From Scenedesmus sp. ARA3 (Eukaryota; Chlorophyta; Chlorophyceae; Sphaeropleales; Scenedesmaceae), in NCBI GenBank assembly GCA_004335835.1, contig RWJK01001606.1, positions 1-64,000 on the forward strand: DNA of 64,000 nucleotides, written 5' to 3'. Of this stretch, positions 1-12,600 are shown in pieces (position 1 is the first letter of the stretch; the number at the start of each line of letters is the position of its first letter). A program made the position numbers and the translations under genes. The notes under the pieces were generated by a model. That model ran no database searches, had not been told where the DNA came from, and saw only the letters and a list, made by a program, of their open reading frames with translations.

Positions 1-3000
1 TGCTGCAACGTAGTTACATGTCTTGGTGAGACGGCTTGAAGCTGTCTTGCTGTGCTGTGGCAGCTGCTGGCAGCTGATGACAAAGCTTCTAGCTCAGCAT
101 CAGCTCAGTAAGCTGTTGGTTAGCAAGAACTGCATAGGGGCTGCTAGCAGCGTGGTACAGCCCTGCCAGCAGCTATAGTAACCCTTGCTGCTGGCAGCTG
201 CGCTGCACATGCTCAACAGTTACTCCTAGCGCTGTACAGCACATGTGAAGAATGCATGCACCGGTGGTTGGTGTTCCTCGTAGACGTCTTAAATATCAAC
301 AGAATTTGATATAGGGCTTCCAATATGATTTGCATGAAACCTGGGCAACCAGGGCTTGGCACCTGCATGCAGCGCGTACCACCTGGCGATCGCTACCGGT
401 ACCAGCACTCGGGGTAACCTGGTGCCAGGCGCTGACTCGCTCAAGCAGTCATTGGAGAATTAGGACGGCGGTGATCAAATACTACCTGCCGTTTCCCGCT
501 TTGATGTGGCGTGAAACGGCCTACACGCAGCACAGCAAGGCCCAAACCAAAAAGTGACTCAATGCTACAGCCTCACGTGCTTGAAAATCTTTGGGACCAG
601 ACACCAGGAACCGTAAACGGATGGTGTTTATGAGGCTCATATCATTCTTTGAGACACCAATACCAGGCACGCAGCTCGTGGGGAGGGAGAACAGCACACA
701 GTGACACACCGGTGACACCCACCTACCGAGGCTAAGATGGTCCGTGATGCTGTCTGCAGTTGTTTTGCGACCAAAACTGCTTCTGGTTTGCACGATCTGG
801 AAGTTGGCGCAGTGCTGCTATCTGCTCGCTCGAACACCTGTGTGCTGCAGGACGCTGTCGTTCACATAGGTTGTTTGCAAATAGTTCAGAGCCATTACAG
901 CCGGCAGACAAGTAGAGAGCAGCTCGGAGGAGGCATATACATTCCACAGCTCACCCATTGCCATGTGGGCCATCCAGCACCTACTGCTCGTCGCAAGCAT
1001 ACCAGGAGAAGAAGTCCTCGCATCCGATGCGTGGTTGCTGGGTCGCGGTCTTCGAAGGACCGCATGCAGGTGAGTTCGGGATTCCACTTTGCTTGGCGGA
1101 AAACAACTTGCCACTGAGTTCATGCACGCATGCATTTACCGCAAATATGCAATTTTGCCCTTCGGATTTGATGTGTGGGTGCTATAGTTTGGGCATCGAC
1201 CTTCCTGTCACTGGGGCCAGGACGGAGGCCTGTGCAGGTCCGGGTGTCGCCAAGAGCATGCACTATAAAGAGTACATGCGTATACGCCGTCCGTTGCGAC
1301 TCTCATGATATATAATTGCAGCTTTGACTTGAAACACCTTTAATATGCCGGACTTAAGGCGAATGTGGCTCCCAGCAGGCCGGGCCTCGTTGCCGCAACT
1401 TGCTGGGCTTTTCGTGGGGCCAGTAGCAGCCCCACTGGACTCTTAGAATCGTGTCATATGTCTTGCTGATAAGTTGGTGTAACTCTAGCACGCCTCTACG
1501 CAGCAGCAGCTCGTTCAGATCTGGTGGGGACAGCTCACCTTTCTGCTGTGATGGCTGCTGATGGAAACAGCAGCCACAGGCGCCAGCTTACGAAGTACTC
1601 AGGCTCGCAAAGTGTTTTTTTGAGCAGCAGGTAAACAGAAATGCAAGCACCGGTATGAGCAGCAGCTGCGAGTCGTCAGCTCATGTGGTCGCTGCTGCTG
1701 CTACTGCTACTGCTGCATGGTCCGGGATCATTGAGAATAGATTGAAACGCTCTATTACCAGCTGATGCACAGCAGCATGCATCATCTCCAAAAACTCTGT
1801 AGCGTTATACCGAGAGCAGGAGAATCCTGCTTGATGCGTAGAGCACCTGACACCAGGCAGTGATCAGGCTTAGCCTGACACTGTCAGGCCTGCATCGTTA
1901 TTCAGCAGGCTGTGCTACTACAGGTGTTTTACCCTCAATAAGCATAAGTTCTTATGATTTTATGATTCATGCATGTTAGCCTGCTTGTCTGCTGCCGTGC
2001 ATGGATGGTACACTGTGCCGCATGCATAGGCTCATGCATGCATGCATGCTATTGTTCCTTGAACCATGTGCTGTGCTGTGCTGCTGCAGGCACGGGGTGA
2101 CCTCTTTGGACTTACAGAACTGCAGTTTCACAATAGGTCATCAGCCGTGCAGCTGAGAGGGTTCATGCAGCAGTGTGGCAGCATTTGCAGCATGCAATGG
2201 CAGGCAACCTACGCAGTTGCAGAGGAGGCAGGACTGGCGACAGCAGCATCTGTGAGCATCCAGGTTCCAGCAAACAGCCTGTGATGGAGCACTCAAGACT
2301 GGAGCAGCAGCAGCAGCACTGCCGGCAGCTGCGCTGTTGTTTACAGCGGCAATGCTGCTGTGGAATGATGACACATGGAATTCTACAAGGTAAGCCAGGC
2401 TGTGGCATGCAGCAGTAGCCTGACAGCAGTCAACATTCTGAAAGGTGGCTGTTGCAGCTGGGGTGTTTAGAGCGTGTTGTTCTGGCTGTTGTGCTGCCAA
2501 TGTTGCGCAATGCTGATGTCCTGCAATGGCTGCTGCGTCATGCCAGTTCCTTTGTCTGCTGCATGAAGGCTGGGGAGTGCAGTGGTCGGCTGCGGTGGTC
2601 GTGTGTGTTGACATATGTGGTGACAGCGTGCTTGCTTGGGTTTCTGCCTGGGGAAACCAGCCTCCTATGCGTATTGAAGGCCAATTAGGCTTTCCAAATG
2701 CATGCACGTTGTCCGCATGACTATGAAGCATGTGCCTCGTGGTACGTGCTGTGGTGCATTCACCCCAGCCATACACCCAACACCCTTTGAAGGGGTTGTG
2801 CACAGACTGCATGGCAACCATTGCAGCAGCAGCTCATCCCGTATGCTTTGCTTGCAGCACCCAACACTCTCTCTGCAGCATTGTGCACACTGCACGAGCA
2901 GAAGTGCCATAGAACTACACCTGCCTTGGGCCGATGGCAGTGCAGCTCTCTGTGTGTGATAGTCTCCGTAGGGTGTTGGCTGTGCAGCAGCGGCAGTAGT

Positions 3001-3807
3001 TGTGGTGTGCTTCAGCGTGGTGGTGCCTTTAGGTGTGTGATGTCCCATTGGGCAGTCACGGCAGTCAGGCACACATGCACACAGCAATGAGGCGCAGCCT
3101 GAGGGCCCAGGCTTGCAGCTGCAGTAAGCAGGGGTGTGTTGAATGTAAGGTAACTGAGCTGTGCCTGGCCTAGTGCCAGCACTTGCACGCCTGCATCCAA
3201 CTTCAACAGCTACCACTGTGCACACTGCTGCCTCTTGTTTCTGTTGTGACATATCTTGCTTCTTGCTATGGCTTGTTTGACACCTGCTGTGTGCTGCTGG
3301 CTGTGTACTTGTACTTGCAACCCGCAGGCAGGACCTGGCTGGCAGCAGTGACAGCAGCAGCAGGCGCGCTTGGGCAGTAGCATGGCTACTGAGGCAATGG
3401 AGCTGCTGGAACAGACAAGTGTCAGGGCTTTTATGGGCTCAGCAAGCTGACACAAAAGGTATGGTACACAGGGGAGGTAGCAGAAGCAGGGGTGGCACAG
3501 ACACCCCTCCAGAGCACAAGACCTCTGCATGCACAGCCCTCCAGGGCCCGAATATCATTATGATGTTTAAACTGTCCGCTGGTGTGCTTTTGAGCCAGGC
3601 AGCGGTGCCGGAGTTTGCATGTGCTCGCCACTGCTATAACATTGTCTTGTTCTAGAGAGCAAGTTTCGAGTCTACACGCCTTGAATCGCATCATGTGCTT
3701 CCAAGCTGCACTTCAGCATGCATCACAGCTTTACTTGAGAGGATAGAGAAGCAGAAAGCTTTGCAGGACAGCTCTCACAGCCTGTTCAGTGCTCGACCCT
3801 CCACAGA
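1..3807. other. stretch without a recognised gene
   Basis: I see no exon chain with coding character here. Open frames are short, overlap on several strands and read as Cys/Gln/Ala-rich low complexity caused by TGC/GCA triplets. The + strand is T/G-rich like the introns and untranslated regions of the + strand genes further right, which hints that any transcript would run left to right. A short GCATGC-rich palindromic run lies at about 2030-2050. An unrecognised gene with small exons cannot be excluded. Confidence 0.4.
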
Positions 3808-5771
3808 ATGCCTGCCATGGTTGCTTGCCCGGTCTTATTGTTATTTTTGACGACGGCATCGTTGTCGATTATCTCATGCGCAGGTAAGGCCTGTGCAAGC
3901 CTAGGGGTACCTAGGCATGCTGACGTTCCTCCGCATGTCCATATACCTTTCGCCGAGCTTTAACTGCTTAGCAGCGTTCTCCGGGGTGTTTGTTTGTGTG
4001 TCCTTTAGCTTTTACGGATGCCCTTTGCGGGCGTGGGTCGAGCGGGATGGCTTCTAAGGTTTCCGCATGCACCAGCAACGCTATTACCCCGTTAAATACT
4101 AATCAGCCTAGCATAGTTTGATTGTTTTTGTGCCTGCAGGGAGGTGAACACCGCAGGGTGATGAACTCTCCCTGCTTACTTGAGTCACTCGAGTCAGAGC
4201 GGACATCAGGCTGTTCAAGGCGTCCTGCAAGCAAGAAAGGGTTTTATCATGTGATTTATATCATTGTTGATGTCTGGGCTGAGGCTGCCTTGCTGATGTT
4301 GTTGCTGCCTCTTTGTCTCGCAGGTCAAACGAGCCCTCAGGCCATCATGCGTCCGTTGCAGGAGGCGATTGCTACAGAAAGCCCTCTTCCCGACCTGTCA
4401 GTTGTCAACACACCTGGCACAGCAGCAACAGCAGCAGCAACGCCAGCTCAGGCCAGCGGCATCAGCAGTGTTGTCACTCCGCCAGTCCGCATGTGTGCCT
4501 CCAGGAACACCTCCGATGACAGCTTCTTTAGTGCCACCCCCAACAGCACCAGCCAGATTATCATCAAGGTGGCCTTCAGCGTCAGCAATGCTGTGGGGCG
4601 CCCGCTGGGCTTTGCAGCTGGCTGCCTTCCTGCAGGCACACAGCTGCAGAAGAGCAACATCACAATCGTCTTCGAATTCGTTCTGTGCAGCCTCTCCACC
4701 GACCCAAGCACCCTGTTTTCGCGCTACGTCAAAGCAACGCTGGTGTCGGCATCTGGAGCGGTGCTGCGCAGCCGCACTGGCGCCGACTGCATTGTGAGGA
4801 ACAGCCCGCGCCTCGCCAAAACCACAGCCAGCCATATGTTTGGAAGCTGCGGCGTGGCACCCGCCATTGCCAACGGGACCCTGCCAAATGCCATCTGCAT
4901 CGAGACCTCGTGCTACACCGCAGACCCCACAAGCACCGAGCCGTCCCCACCCGACCTCAGCCCAAGCCCCGATGTCGGTGCTGCCGCCGCCGCTGCCTCC
5001 CCAACGGCCAATGCTACCGCTGCTGCCGGCTCCATCGGTGCCTGCATGGGCGGCCACCGCAAGAACGGCAGGGTTGCAGCAGACCCGCTTGAAAAGTTTG
5101 GCCTCAGCGACGTCGTCGTCGGCGCCATGTGCTGCGCAAACGCGCCGGAACTCTCTGTAGCATCAACGTGAGTGAATGTGTGCTTTTGTCAGGCTTCTGG
5201 CGATGCTCTTGCTTGCCCGCAGCAGGACTTCAGGTGCTTGTACAGATTTAGAAAGAAAGAGGTTGTGCGGGAAGAGAAAAAGCATGTATCTGTGCAGCAT
5301 TCGTGTGCTGCCGCGGGGTTGCATGGGGACCGCGCTGCATGCCTTGCCATCACCTGCATGCAGGGTTGCGGGGTGCTGCGCCGTCAGGTATCATCCTCTT
5401 CTAGCTGTGAACTTGCCAAGCCAGTGCCAAGCCAGGCGGCTCCAGCGTTTGCGCCGAATGCCCTGCTGCTTCGTGCTGTGCACGTATGGCATGTTTTCTA
5501 ATGTTGGTGGTGACACTGCCTCTCTGCACCTTGCTGCTGTTCTTGTGTCTGCAGGACCACCGAGCCTTGAGGCCTGCGAGTTGCTGCAGCACTCTGCAGC
5601 GGGTCCTGGCATGACGACTTTGCCATACTGGACCTATCCTCGTGTCAAAGCACCGCATCCGTGGCTTGCAGAAGTACGAGCATCGCTTATCTTGCAGGGC
5701 TGCACAGGGCGGTGTGGAAGCCCTTGCGGCCTCTGTATGTTGTGTTTGGCGCGTTCATGCTGCTGTACTAG
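3808..5771 (+). CDS. secreted/surface glycoprotein, function unknown
   Basis: I do not recognise the family. Exon 1 (3808-3883) encodes a clear signal peptide: a short start, a hydrophobic core (PVLLLFLTTASLSII), then a small-residue cleavage region ending SCAG; a second in-frame Met lies at 3817. Exon 2 (4324-5167) joins in phase and encodes a Cys-containing domain with several N-glycosylation sequons (NTS, NST, NIT, NGT, NAT) and a Pro/Ser/Ala-rich linker near residues 220-250. This fits a cell-wall or surface protein. The 3' end is uncertain. With acceptor 5599 the last exon is 5600-5771 (about 363 residues in all) and ends in a weakly hydrophobic tail (PLYVVFGAFMLLY). With acceptor 5554 the protein stops at 5570 after TTTEP (311 residues). 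Both keep phase. If exon 2 is not spliced, the stop is at 5171. Confidence 0.55.
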
Positions 5772-6178
5772 GCATCCTATGCCAGGTGCGTGCTGGCTGG
5801 ATCGTGGCAGCTGCAGCTGTGATTCCTGCTCAGCTGCAGTGCTGTGTGTGGCTCGCTGCTTCCAGCAGTGCCCGCTGCATGGCATCTGTCACCTGCTTGT
5901 CTGGTTGTGCTGTATGTTTTGTAGTATACTGTGTCTGGCTATGCTGTATGTGAGTCGTGTACTGTGTATTATTCTGTGTAGTTGTGTCGTGGCTGGGCAG
6001 ATTGCTCCTTCTGCATGCAGAGTGGCTGCTAGCTGTGCTTGCTGCTGCAGCTGCTCCTCAGGCGTCTGCCTCCTGCTTCTTGGCCGCAATGCTTCGTCGC
6101 ATGGTGCGTTGCAGGCGGTTGGTAGCTTCCCTGCACAGGGCGGTGTGGAAGCCCTTGCAGCCTCTGTATGTTGTGTTC
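5701..6178 (+). repeat. direct repeat, ~47 bp, two copies
   Basis: The segment 5701-5747 (beginning tgcacagggcggtgtggaag) recurs at 6132-6178 with very few changes, about 430 bp apart. A weaker pair follows the same order (6049-6085 and 6215-6260, around a ctctgcctcctgct core). The first copy overlaps the proposed last exon of the secreted glycoprotein, so this is probably another exon-derived duplication. Confidence 0.6.
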
Positions 6179-9040
6179 ATGCCGTTGTGTTTTGCTGCAT
6201 GTTCAGCTCCCCTTGGTGCTGCACCTCAGGCCTCTGCCTCCTGCTCCTTTGCCGGGAGTTATGAGTATTAGTTTGTACTTGTAGGGTTGTGTTGTGGCTG
6301 GGTGTTCCTTATTATGTTGTGGATGGGCTTGTCCTGTCTGCACAGAGTTCTTCGGTGCGGCAGTCGCACCGCAGTGCCAGGAGAGCCGCAAGGCGTTTCT
6401 GCGCACAATCGCTTGATGTAGATATGCTGGCTTCATTGCGTGACAGGTCGACTGCTGCATGCGCGAACCTCCTTTGCGCACACTGTTAGGGATTTGGAAC
6501 ACTACCCAGCTTCCAGCATCTGGGGGAGCTGTTGGCAGCGTACTTTGGCTTCAGCCGACATGTGGCTTTTTTGCAGCAGGCGCCTGGCTTGCTGCTAGGG
6601 TGCTGCATGTGTTAAGGATTTGCTAGGCACCAAAGTGGCTAGGGTTTGATGTGAAAGCTCAGTACGTGGGTGGGTCAGTACGTGGGTTGGTGGTGGCACC
6701 CAACAGTTTGCGACATCTGCGCAAGGACGCTGAGAGCATGCCGGCCACTGCATGCAGGCTGCATGATTTGGATGATTGTGTGCGTCGTTGCAATTTGTGG
6801 GTGTATGAGAGAGTGTGTGTGTGGCTTGGGCTCTGTTTGTACAACGCTGCTTTCGACTGGGCCGTGCTGCTCCTGTGACCCTGCTTGTATGGCCTCAAGC
6901 CTGGGCCTGGCTCACAGTCGTGCCTGCTGATCACTTGGAACAGATGGCGCGCGCAAATTGTGTGTGGATGTTTGATTACACAGCTGGATTGGTGTGCATT
7001 ACTGCCTTGCACGTTGCAGCCTCTCTTTTGGGAACGTGTGTGTGATTGGCTAGGAACTTGTACCTAAATTTCAATCAGCTGTTGGGTGTATGCGGCTGGA
7101 ATTTGAGGCATGGGTGATCACCGCGTGGTGATGGAATTGCCTGCACAACCTCTTTTTGGTTTGCCTGTGCAGCTTGAAACTTCACCTGCTGCTGGTGTCC
7201 TGCTAGTAGCTTTGTTGGCGTGCGCAAGCTTGCGTGGCAGGCTGCAGACACACAACATCTCACTGTCAACAACATCTCACTGTCAACAACATCTCACTGT
7301 CAACAACACAAAGACGAGTTTGGCGGCTTCTGGTGCATACACTACCGCATCAGGGTGCGCGCATTGTGTGAAGTGGAGGCAGCTCTTGGCCTGTGCTCCT
7401 TTCGTGCACAGCAAGGGCCAAACGGAAGAGTGCTGGGTGGATGCCTAGTTCTGGTTTCAGCTCTGGATGCAGTTCAGTGCGATTGCAGAGTAACAGTGTT
7501 ATCAACTGTTAAAATCATCAGCATGACATAGTGGTATTATGGTCCAGTGTGCACCACCTTGCCTGGACAGCTGGACACAGTCTTTGTGGACAGGCTGTTA
7601 TTGTGTTATCGGAGCAGGCGGCTGTGGACAGGCTTGGTTTGCAGAACCGCGGGCCAGTAGCACCTGTTGGTGCTGTTGTCAGAGAGGTTGCATGCTGCTT
7701 GTAAGCGGGCAAGCAAAGTGATGTTGTGGCGACATGGTCGCTGCTGGTGTTGCGCACATGCAGCTGCTGGCGCTGCTGCGGTAGCTTACTGCGGCGCTGG
7801 TGTCCATTGCCAAAGGCATGCTCCTGGTGTGTCTGGTGCTGAAGCACGGTGCGTTGTGTAGAAATACTTCTATACTTGTATATCGGAGAGACAGGCGAGG
7901 CACAGCTGTGGACAACAGTGCAGCAGCACACAAGTGAAGCAGGCCAATCAAGTGCGCGTGGGCGCTCTGGCTTGTTCCTGCAATCGTGCTGTGCAACCCA
8001 ATGGTGTGCAGCCAATGGTGTGCACCAGTAGTGGCAGCTTTGTTGCAGGCTGGTGCCTAGTGCATGCATGCTTTGTACCATACCAAACACTTGTACCATA
8101 CCATCATGACCACTATGATATATAGCAGAGAGTCTGGGTGGTGGCACAGTGGGATTGCCTGCTGTGCAGCAGCAGTTCATGTGACATGGGCCTTGGCTTG
8201 GCTCTGGACATGACTGTGTCTTATAGTGCTCGCCATGATCGTGGTATGCTTTGTTGCTTGCCATTCCTCAGCATGGTCATGTGTTACGCTCCCGCAGCGC
8301 GCTGTTCGTTTCTAAGCGAGCTGTTTGCCAGCTGTCAGGCTGGAGGTGTGCTGCAACACCATGCATGGTGCTGGTGCTGGGCCACGTGTCGGTGCACACA
8401 CGGTTTGTTGCGTGCTGTGCTCAACCGCGCGCATGCTGCGCATGTCTCTGCTCGTGCTCAGTTGCAACACTGGCAGTGCTTGTGCTGTCTGGCTGTGTCA
8501 GCTGCCAGGGCGGCAGGCAGCAGTTGGTCAGCAGCTGCCGTGTATACTAATACCACCGCAGCAGCTGTAGGTGGAACTAGCACGCCGCGCACCCTTACGC
8601 TGGTAAAGGGTGACGATTCCATCGCTCGCTTTTTCGGGGTCACCGCCGGGGAAGTTGGTGGGGCCCGAGGCCTTTGGGAAGTTTCGGTATGCCTGCATGT
8701 TGGCATGGCCGATTGCCTCGTGATAGGGCCCGGTTTTAGATGCAGTCAGCACAGCCGATCACCAGACATTTAGTTTTGAATACGTTCAACGCGCTGCGAG
8801 GGAGGTGAGGCAACTATGCAGATGGCAGCAGCAGCAGCAGGAGCAGCAGCAGCAGCAGGCAGCCCACGGCCAACGTCTTTGTGCAAGGTGTTGCTTGTGG
8901 TCATTTCCCACCGCTGTATTGCGTTTTTTCGGCATCTCTGCACTGCGCTGAGAAGCGCCTGGAACCACATGGCGAGGTACTACACCATCTTGCTATGCAT
9001 ATTGTTGTCAACAGCGATTCCCACTGCTGTGGTGGTGCAG
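5772..9040. other. long stretch without a recognised gene
   Basis: No recognisable exon. The + strand is strongly T/G-rich, the composition seen in sense-strand introns and untranslated regions here, so this may be the 3' region of the secreted glycoprotein gene plus the 5' region of the oxygenase-like gene at 9041. I looked for the missing N-terminal half of that oxygenase (the HxD iron-ligand region) and did not find it. An 18-bp tandem repeat lies at 7253-7308. The open frames at 8138-8773 and 8816-9040 lack family features. Confidence 0.4.
7253..7308. repeat. 18-bp tandem repeat, three copies
   Basis: The unit aacatctcactgtcaaca is repeated three times with almost no divergence. It lies in a non-coding stretch and is probably a simple minisatellite. 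Confidence 0.9.
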
Positions 9041-9608
9041 GACAGTGCCAGCAGCATGCAGTACGCAGCCTTCTTTGCGGACTGCGAGCATGAGCTGAAG
9101 CCCATCAGGTCTGGCATGCGGCTAGCCCTGGCATACAACCCAGTGGATACCGGGCCTGCTGCTGCAGCCCAGCGACTCAGCAGCAGCAACAGCAGCAGCA
9201 GCGCTGCAGAGCTGCTGCTGCAGCGCGCGCTGAGGGGCTGGGAGAGGCACTTGGAAGCTGGCGGCACCAGGAGGCGCATCGCACTTCTGCTGGGTGGGTG
9301 ATGAGGCTTATGATGTGGTGGGTGCAATGACGTCAGCGCCATACAGCACATGCGCTGGCACATGTGCATCTTGCGCTGGATTTTGCACTCCCTTTGGTGT
9401 TGCGCCTGTCTTCACGTCGGCACTGCTGCTGCTGCTGCTGCTGCTGCCACCATCATTCACACAGCACAAGTGCACAGCAGCCAACCTGTGCTTTGGGCAA
9501 CTTGGTGGCTGTCTTCACGCACACGCACTGTGTGTGTTTTGCAGAGCACAAGTACACCGCAGCCAACCTGCGCTTAGAGCATCTCAAGCCTGTCTTCACG
9601 CAGCTGCA

Positions 9609-9643
<35 letters not shown>

Positions 9644-12600
9644 ATGTGTAGATGATTTGTAGAGCACAAGTACACCGCAGCCAACCTGCGCTTTGAGCAC
9701 CTAAAGGGCACTGACAGGACCCTGGCAGCTGCACTGCCAAGCTGCCTGGGGCTGGAAGCCCACCTGGTGCTGATCACACGCACTGTGAAAGGCGGCACGG
9801 TGAGCTGTGTTTGAAAACAATTGTGAACCTACCTTTGCAGCATGCACCTGCTGCTTTTGGTGTTGGAGTTTGTGCGTGTTGCGGCCTCAGCAGCGCAAAG
9901 CGGGGTTGCGGCGGTGCAGGGCAGCCGCTTGCATAGGTTGGGTTGTATGTTGGAATGAAGCACCTGAAGGGTGCTTAAAGGATCCTGGCGGCTGCGCTGT
10001 CAAGCTGCCCAGGGCTGGAGGCCCACCTGGTGCTGATCACACGCACTGTCAAGGGATGCACGGTGAGCCCTGTTCAAAAAGCTGTGCATAACTGCTGGAT
10101 TTGTAGCATGCACCTGCTGCATTTGGTGTTTGGGTGTGTGCTTGTTGCAGCCTCCGCACTGCAGTGCGTGGTTGCGGCGGTGCAGGGCGGCCCCTTGCAT
10201 AGGTTGGGTTGCCGCACGCACTGTCAAAAGCGGCGTGATGAGTGCCTTGACACAACAACCCATGCCGTGAATGCTGCAGTTCATTGTTATTGCCTATTGC
10301 TGGTCATACACACTGTCAAGGGAGGCACAGTAAGTGCGTCAGACAACAGCAGCCATGCAAACACTTATGAATGTGTGTTTTGGTCGCGTTATGTGCCTGC
10401 TGCAGCCACAGCCGCGCGTTGCCTGCAAGCAGCAGCGTGTACAAGCATCCATTGACCCCTGCAATGTGAACTTATACATGTAGCTTCGACTTTTCCCCCA
10501 CATATGTGGCGAAGACAGGTGCTGACCCATGTTATTGATATCATCCATGCATGCGATATTGCAGGACTCTCCTTGCAGGCGCAAGAAGCGGCACATGCGG
10601 CGTCAGCGCGTGACCGCTGGGACAAAACGTCTGAATAATCGCATGTTCAAGTGCAACGACTCTTTCTTTACCCTTGCAGGGCTCGCCTTGGAGGCACAAG
10701 AAGCGGCGCATGCGGCGCCAGAGGGGCCGCTTGGGGCGTATTGTACACATCAATCTGATCACCGCATGGTCATGTGCGGTACATTTTTGTTTGGTCATCC
10801 TTGCAGGACTCGCCCTGGAAGCGCAAGAAGCGGCGCATGCGCCGCCAGCGCGGCCGCTGGGACTTTTTTGATGAGCAGATGCTCGAGATTCCCAGCGACG
10901 ACTCCATTGGCAGGGCCCATGTCATGAGCGAGGTGGGTGGCTTGAAATTCTATTGATACTGATACGGCTGCAGTGACGTCATGAGAATGCCGCGTTAGCG
11001 CGGGAAGAAGAGAAGGGTGGTGCCTAGTGAATGCGACACTGCAGACTCTGCCTTATTAATCTGTCAGTTTTGCGCTTGTTGCAACAAGCAAAGCAAGCAG
11101 AGTTGTGTTGTGGCAGTGGCAGACAAGATGGATGAGGAGAAGCTCGAGATTCTCAGCGATGACTCAGTTGGCAGGGCCCACGTCATGAGTGAGGTGAGCT
11201 GTAATATGTCTCCTTACGATGATGGGAGGTTTGGGACAGCAACCAAACAAGATATCAACAGAGTCAAATGGAGCAGCATACTATACAGCAAAAGAGCGGA
11301 TAGGAACAGTGCCATCGCGTACCACAACCCTGCACATGACATCTGACGCGCTTGTCACAGTCACTCCAGCTCCGCTGACCTTGCAGCTACTGCCTGCCGC
11401 CACACCAGGTCTGGGAGACCAAGACAGAGACTGGCAAGTGGGTGGCCATGGACGGCTCCTGCGTTGACTACGGCCAGGTCAGCGTTGACCAGGACTTCTT
11501 TGACCCCCGTGGCAGGCCGCTGTTCAAGCCAGGCGACCCGGCAGACAGTGAGGATTATGAGGCCTACACAGGCAATGAAGGTGTGCTGATGATGTGTTTT
11601 TGTGGTCACTGGTGTTTATCACAACCTGCAGCGGTTGTTTTGGGTTTGCTTTCTGCTGCCATCAGAGCGTACACAGCCAGGAAGCCGATTGCAGCCGTCT
11701 GTGCTTGTCATTTTTCCATCCTGCCTTTCCCTGGCAGGCCCTGAGCTGGAGCAAGTGTCAGGACGGTGCTGCTTGTGCTGCTGAACACACATAGCAACCT
11801 TACTGCCTAACGCAGCCCGCTGTTGTCCTTGCCGCAGGCCCTGAGCTGGAGCAGGTCTACAGGAAGGCACTGCTGGTGCTGTGGCCGCGCTCTCAGTCAC
11901 TGGCTCATGCGAAGCGCGTTGGCATGGCAGCGCTGCTGCCACTGCTCAAACGGCAGCTGGCAGAGGCGTCCCGCCCGCAGCAGCAGCAGCAGCAGCAGCA
12001 GCAGGACAGAGCTGCAGCTGGCGGCAGCTGTAGCGTTGACAGCGCAGCAGCAGAGGTTGCAGCTGTGCTGCAGGCATGTGTTGCAGCAGTATGCAGCCCG
12101 CAAGTGCAGCAGCAGCAGCAGCAACCGTCCTATCCATACAGCTCCTTTTCCTACAGCTCAAAGCTGCAAACACAGCAAAGCAGCAGTGCTGAGGACCACA
12201 CTGCTGCTGTGCTCGAGCTGGGAGTGCAGGCAGCTCAGTTGGGCATAAAGGCTGCTGCAGCACCCCTGGTGCAGCTGCTGGTGCACATATGCAGCTCGCA
12301 GAGGGGCCTCTCTGATAACAAGATGGCAGCAACAGTGGCAGCAGCAGCAACTGCAGTGGGTATGGAGGCAGTGTCACCAGCACTGCAGCAGCTGCTGTCA
12401 CAGCAGGTGGCTGAAAAGCCAAGCATTTGCATCACCCTGATAAAAGGAGTAGCAAGCTTACCAGAGCTCCAGCAGCTGCTAGCATCAACAGCAGTTGCAG
12501 CAGCAGCTGCAGGACAGCAGGCAGAGCATCTGGTGTTGTTAGCAACTGCAGTGCCAGGGCTCCCAGCTATACAGCGGGAAGCAGTAGAGAAAGCAGCGGC

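Noticed and set aside
2141..3252. Overlapping minus-strand open frames of 195-226 residues
   Set aside because: Cys/Ala/Gln-rich low complexity read from GCA/TGC repeats; no conserved motif and they overlap frames on both strands.
4398..5057. 219-residue minus-strand frame
   Set aside because: Antisense of the secreted glycoprotein exon, whose + frame has signal peptide and in-phase splice sites.
9408..10740. Interpretation of intronic exon copies as transposable elements
   Set aside because: Copies match only the adjacent exon edges of the same gene, without terminal repeats, target duplications or common sequence between genes.
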